DNA of 64,000 nucleotides, taken from NCBI GenBank assembly GCA_003255025.1, contig QANY01006266.1, positions 1,061,818 to 1,125,817 on the forward strand. Reading direction: 5' to 3'. Below the pieces are notes generated by a model, which saw nothing but the letters and a program-made list of their open reading frames with translations, was not told where the DNA came from and made no database searches. Each line of letters opens with the position of its first letter. Position 1 is the first letter of the stretch. A program made the translations under genes and the position numbers. Positions 36,227 through 47,499 of the stretch are shown in pieces. Origin of the DNA: Datisca glomerata. Its lineage: Eukaryota; Streptophyta; Magnoliopsida; Cucurbitales; Datiscaceae.

Positions 36227-36620
36227 AGTTAAAGAAAAAATAAGAAGAAGGAAGACGAAAATAGCAGGAACTTACAAGATAGAAAACTAGAAGATGAAAG
36301 CAGAAAATGGGGGAGGTGACCTTATATAAGCTGTGAATTTCAAATCAAAGTAAATAATAGTTTGTTGGAATGGGGTAATCGAGGGTTAAAGATAATGAGA
36401 ATGTGACCGTTCGAACTGACGGTTTGGAGGATGTGAGTGACAAGACAAGAAATGAAAAGACGCGGCTGTTGACAAGTAAGGAAATGATGCATGTAGGAAG
36501 GAGTGCATCTGAGTTTCCTCTGAGCGGGAAGAGGAAAGCCTGCTCCGGAATAGCGCATGTGAGTTTCCTCTGAGCAGGAAGAGGAAAGGTTGCTCCGAAA
36601 CGACGCGTGTAATGCATTCT

Positions 36621-36855
36621 CTGTGTGCAATTAGCCAAATCATAAATTGCACACACAAGATTTGGCTAAATCATAAATTGCACACAAAAGAAGAGGGATT
36701 TAACCAAATCTTGTAACTAATAAAAAACCTATAAATAACGACCAATTATAAATCAATTAATTCAATGCATACCGAAGTAATTCTATATTTTTTTCTTGAG
36801 AATTCTCTTTTTCCCTCTTAATATTCTTGTTCTTTTAACGAAATTTTCCCTTACA
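36621..36855 (+). repeat. 3' LTR-like segment of gypsy element
   Basis: 36697-36855 matches the 3' two thirds of the 5' LTR (shared caaatcttgtaactaat, gaccaatt.taaatcaatta, cttgagaattctcttttt and the end TTACA). The preceding part differs and consists of two copies of aaatcataaattgcacaca plus the inverted tgtgtgcaatt. So either this LTR belongs to a related subfamily or U3 was exchanged. Confidence 0.6.
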
Positions 36856-38880
36856 CCGACTGCTTCGTCTTCTTCACGCTTGTTCTTCAGGAAAACCTTT
36901 GCAACGAGGACTGGTGAAATGGATATTATTGTGGGTATGCCCATAGTTTCACTCTTAGTAGCCGTAAGCAATTTTCTTGACTTGTCAACGAGATAAAGCA
37001 TAAGAAAGCAGAGAGTTTGATAACAATTCAGCTTCTGAGCCTTTTTTCCTTTTTCTTTTTGTTTTTTTTTTGGATTTTGTTTTTGTAATTAAGAGATTGT
37101 AGCGAGTTTGTACTGATGAGAAATGGAGGTTGCTTCTTGTGCTATATACCGCTGCTTCTCATTTTTATGATTGACGATGGGTTTTATTTTTTTATAATTA
37201 TAAAATATTAAATTAAAAATTGAAAGACAAATACATTGATATGCTCAATATTCAAGGCAAGTATGATTTTAAGGCGAAAATTGTTAGATTCAAAATTCTT
37301 AACGGTATAGATCGTATCTCAAAATTTCAAGAACTCATGTTAAACACATAAAAAATCAATTAATTAATTGAGCGGAAGCATATTTGAACCCATGAAGATA
37401 TCTCACCGCTTAGAGATTGAGTGGTTGGCTTTCAAAATCTATACGATTTTTTATTAGAGAGTATCTTTTGATTAAGTCTCTCTGTTTTCTCTAAAATGAT
37501 GAGATATTTATGCGAATATAATGATGTCATTTTATTGTGTGACCTAAGAATCATAACCACTTATATACAAGTAACATATATGTTATCTTTTAGTAATTCT
37601 ATTTTAGTCCATCATATAAATAGAAATTACCCTAAAATCTCTACACATCAAAATATTCACATCCTATCATATACATTAAAACTCAAAATATCAAACTTTA
37701 GTTGATCACCTTTAATTGAGTTTAACTTTATCATACAGTCTACATCACATAATTATTTACATATAAGTCTAACGTTGGATTAAGGATCCAACAATAACCT
37801 TTTCCCCTCTGCGATTTTCCTCTCTGCGATTTTCCTCTCTGCCGCTCTGCAAGAACCCCTTCCCCTTATGCAATTTTCCCCTCTGCGGTTTTCTTTTTGT
37901 TTATCATTTGGGTTTCATGAAAGTTGAAACGATGCGTTTTGACTCTATGTTTTTTTTTTCAATCCATGTGTTCGAAGGGCTAGAATGTCCAAATGAGAGT
38001 AAATACTGGTCATGTGCCTTACACGTTACCAATTTAACGGGTAAATGATGGAAATTTAAACATAATGGGTCTTATGATTGATTATGAAAGTTAAAAGATT
38101 TATGAAGAAGAGGTTAAGGTTAAGAGAGTTTAATTAAAAAATGATCAAGTCGAATGAGTGTATATGCAATTAAACATAATATATTCACAATTCCCCATGT
38201 AAGGTTGCCGACGAGATTAAACCTTAATTGGGACCCATCTCCATCTCATTCTCACTCTCCCTCCCTGTTATATCAACCATTACGGAATTTCTCAGGTCCA
38301 CCAGCTAAGGTTATCAAGATCGTAATTTTGATTCAGATTAGTATAGAAGTTTCACAGATCAGATCAAATATCGTAAAATCTTACTAAACATTAGAAATAA
38401 AAAAAATATGCATGTGTGAGATTTTTAAAATATTATTAATTACTATTACTAAGTAAAATCAGAGACAAGTTATTATATTTAAACTCAATGATTTTAAGAT
38501 ATTCATCATTCTTTAATACATTTAAACTTATAAATGATACATCTCAATTGTAAGTTCAGTCTACTAATGTAAAATATCATAACTTCACATAATTATTGTT
38601 TCACACTATGAACGATAAATAAATATATATGTAGAGATAATTATCGATAAAATATGCTAAGATCATTGTAATACGTTTGATTTAGGAGTGTTGGATTTAT
38701 AAGTTCAAATTTAATAAATTTGTAGAGCAATATTAAAATCAATGTCTAAATATAATAAAATAGTGAAAATTCATTATAATATGATAACTTTAAGTGGTGT
38801 AAATCTTAAAATAGATAAATTGAAAAGCATTAAAACAACCAAATGTTTAATTAAATATAAAATATATTCATTTTTATTAT
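36856..38880. other. Intergenic, with interrupted small ORF at its left edge
   Basis: 36856-36996 continues an open frame (ending TAA 36994-36996) that becomes a 49-codon ORF if the gypsy element and one ccgac are removed. Beyond 37000 I see no gene. A short tandem of ctctgcgattttc lies at about 37807-37835. Confidence 0.35.
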
Positions 38881-38891
38881 ATAAACATTAT

Positions 38892-38955
38892 TAGTTCAAT
38901 GGTTGAATGATCATAGGTAAACCCTTGGATTTGGTCCAAGGGTTCGAATCTCACA
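38892..38955 (+). other. tRNA-like (SINE-type) Pol III box pair
   Basis: An A-box-like tagttcaatgg (38892-38902) is followed 39 bases later by a good B box ggttcgaatct (38941-38951). Between them a perfect 10-bp stem aacccttgga/tccaagggtt forms. The acceptor stem does not close, so this is not a tRNA gene; a SINE head is the better explanation. No poly(A) tail or target duplication was found. Confidence 0.4.
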
Positions 38956-38997
38956 ATCAACTCCTCATTAATTATTTTATAAATAAAGTAAAATGTA

Positions 38998-39091
38998 GGA
39001 TCGTACGATCCTATCACGATCCCATATGATTCTGATTTCATATTCGATCCGGATCATTTGAGAATTTTAAGATTGTAGGATCGTACGATCT
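38998..39091. repeat. Pair of ggatcgtacgatcc palindromes
   Basis: A perfect 14-bp palindrome at 38998-39011 and the same sequence with one changed end base at 39078-39091, both preceded by tgta. Between them gatcc-rich sequence continues. Origin unknown. Confidence 0.6.
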
Positions 39092-39385
39092 GGATTGCAA
39101 TTCTAACAACCATGTTATTAGCTACCATTCTCGGCCAATCTCAACTTCTTGGCCGGCACTAACTAAATAAATTTGAATCATTATAATTTTTACTCTATGT
39201 TTTCGGAAAATTTTATAGTACTCATGTAGCATTGAAAAACTTGGTTACCTTTTATTGATTTATTGTTGTATTGATTAATATATATTATGTTATTCATATT
39301 TTGAAAAGATGATAAAGTGAACTCTTAAAATTTAAAATAATACATAAATATCATTAAATGATATGACTGAGCGTCAGCACTCTTG

Positions 39386-40073
39386 GGGTGTTCGTTTAAC
39401 GTAATTTAACATTACTGTAAAATGTAAGCATTACTGAAACTGAAAAAATATATAAACATTATTGAGGAACTGAGAAAGTGTAACATTCCTGCAGTAATGT
39501 GATATTATTTTGTTCATTTATAAAATTTATTGTGGTGTCTAAAAATCAAATATAATACTTTTATTTAATAATATTAGTTCTATGGTTATTTTTTTATGTA
39601 CATATACATATTTAAGAATATGAAATAATATACTATGAATATTTGATTATTTAGTAATATTATAATATTTTATATCAGTACAACTGTCTGTGACAAAAGA
39701 TATTGTTTTAACTAATATCATAAATTATATAAGCCAATATAGCTGCTATAATATTAAAATATATAATATAATACCCCATAAAAATAATATATTTTATTGT
39801 ATTATTATTTATATGTTCAGATTATTTGTTACTATATAACGGATTTCTCAAATAAAAATTTATAAAATATAATATAATATTTCTCAATTCTTATTATGTA
39901 GTAATGTCACATTACTGTCATTTTAAACGGTAATGATAATACCCTACTTTATAATATTGTTATCACTACTGGAATATTCAAAATTAAGTTTCCACCCATA
40001 TAACAAAAACTATAATATTTTTGACCTGTCATGTACCTTGATATGTTTTCACATCACCGTCAAACAACAACCC
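39386..40073. mobile_element. Candidate Harbinger-type MITE
   Basis: The left end reads GGGTGTTCGTTTAACG; the complement of the right end reads GGGTTGTTGTTTGACG. The flanking triplets are ttg and tta. The interior is very AT-rich with many cattactg/cagtaatg words, including gtaatgtcacattac (about 39902-39916). No coding potential. End similarity is imperfect, so this is tentative. Confidence 0.35.
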
Positions 40074-41729
40074 TTAGAGTATTGGAAATGTCCTCCCATA
40101 TTAAAATGTATTTTGAGAAAAATAGAGAGAGAAATTCTCCGACTTTTAATCTTTATGAAAATTAATTTACAATTTATTTGGTGGGTAGATGTGTACATGA
40201 AATTACTACCATCGCATTAAAGAAAAAAAGAATTGTGGCAAAATTCAAATATATTATATACGAAACAACATTTCATAAATTTACTGTTTACGAGATAACG
40301 ACAAAAACATTTTCCAAGTTCTTTTTTATTTTTTTTTGAAGATAAACATTTTCCAAGTTCGCAAAACAACGTTTCATAAATAAAGTTTTTAACCATAAAA
40401 TCCATTTCCAAGTAGAGTCACATCAGATTTTCCACAAAATCCATGTGCCCGTTCCAATAAACAGCAGCTGGTCAAAGGCCGAAGAAGTAATTTTGCTAGA
40501 ATTCCAAAGCTCCAAAAACCCCCCATCTTGTGCGTCCGAAAATAGGCCCAACTCGCATGTGAACTGAATTATTGGTAAATTTCTTCAATTACGTTGCTTC
40601 TTTATCTCCATCCTATCTCTATGGCCCACCACCATGTGCCTTCACTAATTGCATCCCTCCAAATAAAATTACAAACAAAAAATTTGTTTCTTTTTCTCAA
40701 ACAAATTAGCCGTTCACGTGTAGTAAGATTACACGTTCAGCTCCTAATCAAAATTTTTCAGTTTATTTTTAACACGTAATATGACACTAAATATAATGTA
40801 AAAACAAAATAATAATAAACTAACATTATTTTAAATATTACTTTTTTCCAGAAAAATTACAATATATCTGAATTGAGATACTATGTCTCTAATTGACAAC
40901 CTCACACGTGGGTGTGAGCTTGGATGCTATAGAAACATATGTTGTCGGTATTCTATTTTCTTACTCTCACATCCTTTTGTTATTAATTGTTTTAAACTTG
41001 AAATTATCTAAAAGGAATAAAGCCATATAAGGAATAAGTGAGATATTAGTTTTTTTAAATTTAAAAAAGTAGCAACATAGTCGTGAAGTTAGATTTCATA
41101 GCTTTTTCTCTTAATGGTGCATTTCAAATATTGTAAATCTAAACTCGATATATCAAAAGTCAAATTGAGCTAACTTGATTGTTACAAAAAAAATCATCAA
41201 ATCGAATGAAAATAGATAAAACAAGACATGTTAGGGACGAACATGACATGATCTTTTCGGGCCAATTGTAATAGAAGGTTGCTTCTTGCTTGAAGATCAT
41301 TAACCAAATGAAGTCGTAGACATAAATGAGTACCTAAAAATTGGATGTAGATTGCCATGTTCAGTTCCAAATGAAGGGTATGTGAATATGGAACATAAAG
41401 GGTTACCTTGTATAAACCAACATAAATTATTTAAGTTAGCGGCTAAATTGTGGTGGTGGACCTACTCTTATACAATTCTATCTAATGATTCTGATATAAA
41501 TGATTGAGATCCCATCAAGAATAAAATAAAATAAATAAACCCCTTTTTTAAACCGAACATATATTAATCATTCATTTTCTAATAGGAACGGTCAACAAAG
41601 AGTCAAAGACAAGGCGATCCGTGACTCAAATAATTTATCCCAAATCACATAGCACCAACCACCCATTCATGCCAAGACCAATGCATGTGAATGTGCTCCC
41701 TAATTTCAATGGACTTCTTTATTTTATTT
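40074..41729. other. AT-rich intergenic stretch
   Basis: No gene or element that I can support. Confidence 0.35.
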
Positions 41730-41747
41730 AAACACATAAGTACATAG

Positions 41748-42476
41748 ACTAATTGATCTTAGAATGATCAACTCTCTCGCTTCTCACTCTCCCACTCAAG
41801 TAAACCCTAGTTTTTCCCATCTTGTTTGCGCCGTGGCTACGAGAGAGCTCATTTGCTCCCCTAATATTTTCTCTCCTATCTTCTCTCCTTAATCTCCTCA
41901 CCCTCTCAGCTGATTCACCTTTTTCTCTCTCTTTTATTTCTTCCTCTCCTTAGTAATTTCTTTATACCTCCTGCCCCTCTCTATGTTTTCCCTCTAGTCT
42001 ATTTTCCTTTCTTCTTCACTAGTTTCTCTATCTTAGTAGGTCTGTTTTCTGTGTTTTCTGCGGAGTTCTCCTTCCGCTTTGAAAGGTTTTTGTTTCTACC
42101 AATTGCGTAGATTTTAATCCACCAAATCTTTGGTCGTTAGTGGTTTTTCTCTTTGGATATGGTTTGTGGAGATTTTGGGGCTTTATTTGTGAGTGACACA
42201 ACTGAATTTCTTAGATCTATTCAAGATTATGTTGTTCTTCATGCATATATACATTTACAGTGCTAGTTGGCTAAGCCAAGTTTGGATTGTGGAGGACATT
42301 TTGAACGAGCCGCCCGTGCTCTATTTTTATGTGCTGTTTATGCATAGAGAGTGTATTTTTGGCCTTATCTGGCACTTGTAATCGTTTATTTGTATTTATA
42401 TATGATCATTTGGTTCAGATACTAATGTTATTTGTATCTCTGGGTTCTTAATGAAATGCATTGTTTATCTTTAAAA
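41748..42476 (+). mobile_element. LINE-derived retroposed insertion
   Basis: A 729-bp segment ends in ttcttaatgaaatgcattg...tttaaaaaaa, which resembles the 3' end of plant L1-type LINEs. It is flanked by an 18-bp direct repeat with one mismatch (aaacacataagtac[a/g]tag at 41730-41747 and 42477-42494), as target-primed reverse transcription leaves. Its 5' half is strongly pyrimidine-rich like a transcript leader. No ORF2 is present, so it is a deletion derivative or another retroposed transcript. Confidence 0.65.
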
Positions 42477-42494
42477 AAACACATAAGTACGTAG

Positions 42495-43400
42495 AACAAT
42501 GTTGCTTCTCGAAATGAGCGAATTGTCTTCTTTTAAGGAAAATCATATTGATCACTCATTAATTTTTCTCATATTCTTTGTTCTATTTACTTATTAACTA
42601 TGACTTATATATATCGGTCTTTAAAGAAAATCATATCAAACATTTTTTTAATTTTTTGGTTGAAATGTTAGAATAGTATATGTTGAGGCCCAAAGCTTCA
42701 ATAGTACAAATACATTTATTGATACCAAAAGCTTCAATGGTGATGCCGAAGGTGTTTTCCCCCTTTGTTGGAGTTTCTCATGACCTCAATATCTGCAGAA
42801 CACAAACAAAAAATCCGAAGAGCGAGGGAATCAGGGCTGGTTGCGTTGCCTAAGGGTCTCATATGCCTAAGTCAGTATCCTGACTTTATTTTATCATAGT
42901 TTCCTTAGAGGAGAAATGACCTACCTCTCACTTCAGTAGATGGGATATTTGTACCTGAACCTTTACTGGATAAGAGTGTTTAGGAAGCCTCGGGGGCGTG
43001 TTGAGGAAGCTTCCCGAGACTCGATGTCTGTCTTGGCTGTTCTTGATTGGATGGAAGGGAGGTGATTTTTGACATAAAGTGATAAACATTAGATGTCGAT
43101 GTGCGTTTGAGGTGACATATTGGGGCCTAGTCTGACATTCTGTCATGATGATTAGACTTGTTGGGCGTGTAAGATCGATATTGACCCTTTTTATTAAGAA
43201 AAAAAGCTTAAAAGAAATATTTTAATATTTAAAAAATAAATTGCTTGAAATAAAATAATTGATAAAAATAAACAATCAAGCAATGAATAATAATTACATA
43301 AATAAAGAATGTGCGGAAGCTAAAATGTATGAAATAAATAAATAAGATAATAATGATGCAAAAAACAAAGTGCACGTAAATATAAAAATAGTAGGGAATA
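42495..43400. other. Intergenic stretch, nothing recognised
   Basis: The part 42660-43170 is less AT-rich and might be an old element fragment, but I cannot assign it. Confidence 0.3.
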
Positions 43401-43409
43401 GAGATTTGA

Positions 43410-43975
43410 TACACAATATTTTTACGTGGTTCGAGAAAACTTATCCCTACGTTCACGCCTCAAAGATCCCTCTTGAAGATTTTTCTCAACGATCTTATTG
43501 CATGTGAAAATCAAACATTTACAAACCATATTCACTTATGGTGCCAATCAGACCTTGACAATGTAGCTCTGTCGAGATCTTCAAATATCTTACAAAATTT
43601 TTCTCTCAACGAGTAGATCTCTCAAACTTTCACTCACAATTTTCACTAGTTTTTCTCTAGAAAATATCTCAAAATTTCGCTCAAAACACAAACTTCTCAA
43701 AGAATATGATACTACAAGCTTCAGCGGAGAGGAGTGGAAAGGTGTGGGGAATGATAAATGTCGTGGCCTATTTATAGGAGAAAATGAATCTTAGAACCAA
43801 TCCAAACCAGTTTGGAAACTGGTAGGACCAATGCTTCCAAAATGAACAACCAGTCCAGCCGGTTTGCTAGTAGTGTGACCGGCTTGAGACAATTACAGAA
43901 GTAATTACTATATGTAGAAATCAGTTAGGAAATCAGTTAGATCATCCGAAATCGATGCACCAATTTCCTACTGGT
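43410..43975 (-). repeat. LTR-like repeat A, copy 1 (inverted)
   Basis: 43468-43832 is closely similar to 63644-64000 in the same orientation (shared ttgaagatttttc, tatggtgccaatcagacctt, aaaatatctcaaaatttcgct and cctatttataggagaaaat). Read on the minus strand it has a TATA box (ctataaatagg) followed about 340 bases later by gaaccacgtaaaaatattgtg, a pattern common near the 3' end of plant LTRs. I therefore take it as an LTR lying in minus orientation. Confidence 0.6.
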
Positions 43976-44937
43976 GTGATCACAATTAAATAATTATATC
44001 AATTAGTTTGTATTAATTGATAAGTGAGATAGCATATTTGATTTATGAAATTAAATAATATTAAATTATTATGAGATAATAATTTGAATGTGAATTAACT
44101 AATATGTTAATTTTGAACTAACAGATAATTTAGTTAAGAGATGTGATCAGATAAGTTAATTCTGAATTAATGATATGTAGATATTTAATTATCTGATTAA
44201 CATAAATAATAAATTTAGAAAAATTACCACGTGGCGTGTGGGACTGTCATATGTCAATCACTGTTTTTGAATCATGGATTAACTTGAAACACTGTAGTGT
44301 CACATGGCACTACAATGGCACTTTACACACTGTAGTGCCACATGGCATTACACTGGGACTCTGTGGTGCCTCATGACACTACAGTGTGGTGCAAACTACA
44401 GTGACACATTTGTAAATAATTTATTATTTTATGTAAACTCTAAAACCTAATGAGTCTTAACCTAGAATATATTTTATTCTATTGGCCTCATATAAAAAGC
44501 AATTTGTTTGATTAATTGTTAACCAAATGCTCTGCTAATTCTTCAATTCTCTCTCAAAGCCTTGTCTTAAAAAGTGATTCTTCAAATCTCTAGATCTCAT
44601 GTGTTGAGTATATCTAGAGACAGAAAAGTGTTCTTGAATTATTTTATGTGCCCACACACGTCCTAGTGTGTTTGGGGATTGGTTTGAAAGATCTTGGTGT
44701 GGATCTCACAGTTCGTTGTTCGTGAAATCTCAAGTTTGTTGTTAGCAAAGACGTTTGATAGATTACAAGAGGTATAATTTATTTCCTTGTATGTCTATGA
44801 TTTAATGTATAGATATATAATTGATCTGATACTTTTTATTAAAAATTATTTTTGGAACCTGTGACGTCGCAATTATTTTCCGATAGATAAATTTTTTAAA
44901 ACTAAATGTCTCCGCCGCGTACATCGTGATTCCAACA
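43976..44937 (+). repeat. 5' LTR (repeat B) of the outermost copia element
   Basis: Ends ATTCCAACA immediately before at + TGGTATCATAG (primer site). 44327-44937 matches 63025-63636 in order (shared catttgtaaataatttatta, aacctaatgag, tctagagacagaaaagtg and ttttggaacctgtg). A TATA box, tataaaa, lies at 44491-44497. The left border at tgtgatcacaatt is a guess from the TG rule and the end of repeat A. Confidence 0.65.
44288..44410. repeat. Cluster of CACTGTAGTG-type palindromes in the LTR
   Basis: cactgtagtgtcacatggca (from 44290) recurs as cactgtagtgccacatggca at about 44329-44348, then cactacagtgtgg and ctacagtgacac follow. Each contains a near-perfect palindrome around cactgtagtg. The cluster lies upstream of the LTR TATA box, where U3 control elements sit. 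Confidence 0.8.
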
Positions 44938-44939
44938 AT

Positions 44940-44953
44940 TGGTATCATAGTGG
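44940..44953 (+). other. Primer-binding site of the outermost copia element
   Basis: tggtatcatagtgg, a variant of the initiator Met tRNA site TGGTATCAGAGC, two bases after the LTR end. Confidence 0.7.
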
Positions 44954-46727
44954 TCTTTATATATGCATACGTAAAATATTATGTGAGTTTTCTTGCATCA
45001 TTCCATATATATTTCGATATGTATGAATGAATGGATGGCTATGTTTTTTGAATGTATGGTTAATGATGAATTGTTAATTGTATGGTGACTTTTGAGTTTA
45101 GGCTTTGTTCTTTTTTTATTTAGATATGTGTAAGCCGTTTGGGGTATACAATTTTTTGTATTTTTTAATATTATATTGTAAAATTTCGTAACAAGAAGAT
45201 GAAGAACGCACAAGACGAATAAGGAGAAATAAAGGAGAAGGAGCTCCGTTATAGAGTTTCAGCGCTGGCGCTAGCAATAGTGTTTCGGCACTGGCGCCGC
45301 CAACAATTCTGACAGTGATTCCACTGTCGACAGTTATCGGGCAACCAGCAATGGCAGTGGGAGTGTCCCGCTACCACCAGTGGTGGCAATCGTTGTGATT
45401 GCTAGGGTATGATTCGCAGATACCCTTATACCCTACTACCCTACCCTTGTGATGCTTCGCAAAAAGTCTAATCCTATATTTTATCTTTTAATTTTTTTAA
45501 TATTAATGTCATTTTAAAATTAGTTATTGATTTTAATTTTTTGAAAGTTAAAATTAATTTATTGATTGAGTTTGACCCAAGTTTGATAAGTCATTAAACT
45601 ATTTTTTGACTAATCAAATTCAATTAATTTTAGATGAATAATTAATGAGATTATTTAATTAAAAAAACAATTTATCCTAATTAAAAGAGTTTTGATCAAA
45701 ACTTGAAGATTATGAAAATGAATATCTAATGGAGAAGTAGCATTTTTTTGGAAATATGTATTCTTGAAGTCCGTTTTGTAATTCTTTTCTATGTTTTTCA
45801 AAACTGGTAAAGTTAGAAATACCCAATAGTTACTCGGTTCATCATTTGTTTATTATTTATTATATTTTTTAATAAATAGTTATTTATTTGATTAATAACA
45901 TAACCATGCATTGGTCGATCACATACTATCATGAAATCCCACACAGTTGCATCTCATTAGTAGAAACATAATTTATTAAGATGGTCTTAATGTGTTTATA
46001 TGAATTGTTTTGTGAAATCAATTGCATGTAAACTGTTAAGTTTTAATTAGTTAAACTCAGTAATCACACCACTCTCAAGGCATGTATTTAGTCAGTCAAT
46101 TAGGATAATCGACTTTAATTAAAACTGTTTTATTAAAGTTAGATGAATGTAGTTAGCTAATTATTCTAAGTTCATCTAAATTAGTCTTCGGCTCTTTGGA
46201 AGGTTAAATGAACTTCGGCGAATTAGATTGGATTAATAATTAATTTTATATTCATGTAGTTATTATAACTAGTAATTAATTTGAAATTAATTTATTAGTT
46301 AATTAGAAATACATTATTGTAAATAGTGAGTGGGAGAATGTTGATATGTAAATGTGACATATGGTCTTCATTATTAGTACAACAAGATGAGATATGACGA
46401 GGGCCTCGAGACAGCTTTGTTTTCACCCCCCTAAGGAAGGTTTATCAAGGTTAGATTCATATGAAGATAAGACTAAGTGATGTATTTTAGACTTAACCAA
46501 CCCTAAGGTGGCGTTTCTAAATTAAGTCATCGATTATGAAAATAATGGATGAAAATGACTTGACCAAATAAATAGTACCTTACTATTAAAAGAGAAAATA
46601 TAAGATATTTTAAGTTTTAATTAATAAAGATGAAAATGTCTTATAGATAGTTTAAAATTAATAATAGACCCTAAGACGACACATTAATTATTGGGTTGTC
46701 TTATCGTGGATTAGTAATTGTTATGTG
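44954..46727 (+). other. Leader of the outermost copia element
   Basis: No gene. This 1.8-kb region follows the primer site. A GC-rich patch at 45240-45420 contains ggcgc/ccagtg words. It ends at the GTG target duplication of the CACTA-like element. The leader then seems to resume at 61209 and reach the gag ATG at 61308. Confidence 0.5.
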
Positions 46728-47499
46728 AACTACTACAAAAATGAGATACAATGACAACCACCTATTTAGTACACTGACAGTTTTGCAAAACCTGTCAAAG
46801 GAAAAAGGTGTCGGGTGAGGTAATTTTGATGATATAACTGTCATAAATATCTTCCCTACGATGACAATGTGAAAATAAACTGTCATCGTTTTATAGTATA
46901 CAAAACTCGGTTATTAGCCAAAGTTCATTTTATTTTCGAAAATGCCATCTTATTTAAGCCACCCTAATTTCATATTTTACACTTCTTTTTTCATTTCCCG
47001 GACTTGAACCCAAAGTCCACAACTCTCACACTCTCTCACTCGATCTCTCTAGCTCTCGATCTCTCTCAAATAGTCGGAAGAGAGGACAAACTCACCGGGA
47101 TCTTGAAGGAAAATAATGTCTTTGGTGATGGGCTAAGCTTCGACCAAGGTGCTAAGGCTTGGTTTTCATCACTTTACGCGCTGACGACGAGCGTGAGTTC
47201 TTGTATTGTAACCCTATTGGTAGAGTTCTATCACTACGTTAAATTTTAGGCATTTTAACTTCTTAAATTTGTCTAATGTGCTTCTGGTACCATAACCCTA
47301 GCATTGTGCAACCTCTGGTGTAAAAATCAATTAGATGCATTTGTTTTAACTGACTTGATTTAATTGATAAAGTTTCATATCACCACTACGAGTGACTATA
47401 TTTCATGGATCATATGATTAAAAGGGAAAAGCATTATACTAATATGCTCACTATAACAAATATGGCATTCTACAAGATTTAAATACAGGGTTCATAGTC

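Larger units (their letters stand above)
27999..36855 (+). mobile_element. Ty3/gypsy element, Tat-like organisation, degenerate
   Basis: Order: 5' LTR (27999-28245), primer-site region, gag (28435-29680), protease (29916-30290), RT and RNase H (about 30740-32275), integrase (about 32580-33669), minisatellite (33766-34066), antisense ORF (36226 down to about 34245) and a 3' LTR-like segment ending at 36855. Domain order RT-RH-IN makes it Ty3/gypsy. The long region after integrase with an antisense frame is typical of Tat relatives. Frameshifts are frequent. No adjacent 5-bp target duplication fits the LTR ends perfectly; ccgac follows the 3' LTR (36856-36860) and recurs at 27976-27980, 18 bases left of the presumed LTR start. 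Confidence 0.8.

Noticed and set aside
36783..37001. Minus-strand open frame of 72 codons opposite the small ORF
   Set aside because: It crosses the gypsy LTR end and mirrors the plus-strand frame; after removal of the element it ends within two codons of the junction.
38892..38955. Possible tRNA gene
   Set aside because: A and B boxes are good, but the acceptor stem does not pair and no clear anticodon loop forms.
47004..47249. Open frame of 81 codons in the left arm of the outer CACTA-like element
   Set aside because: Begins in a simple CTCTC tract and matches nothing recognised.
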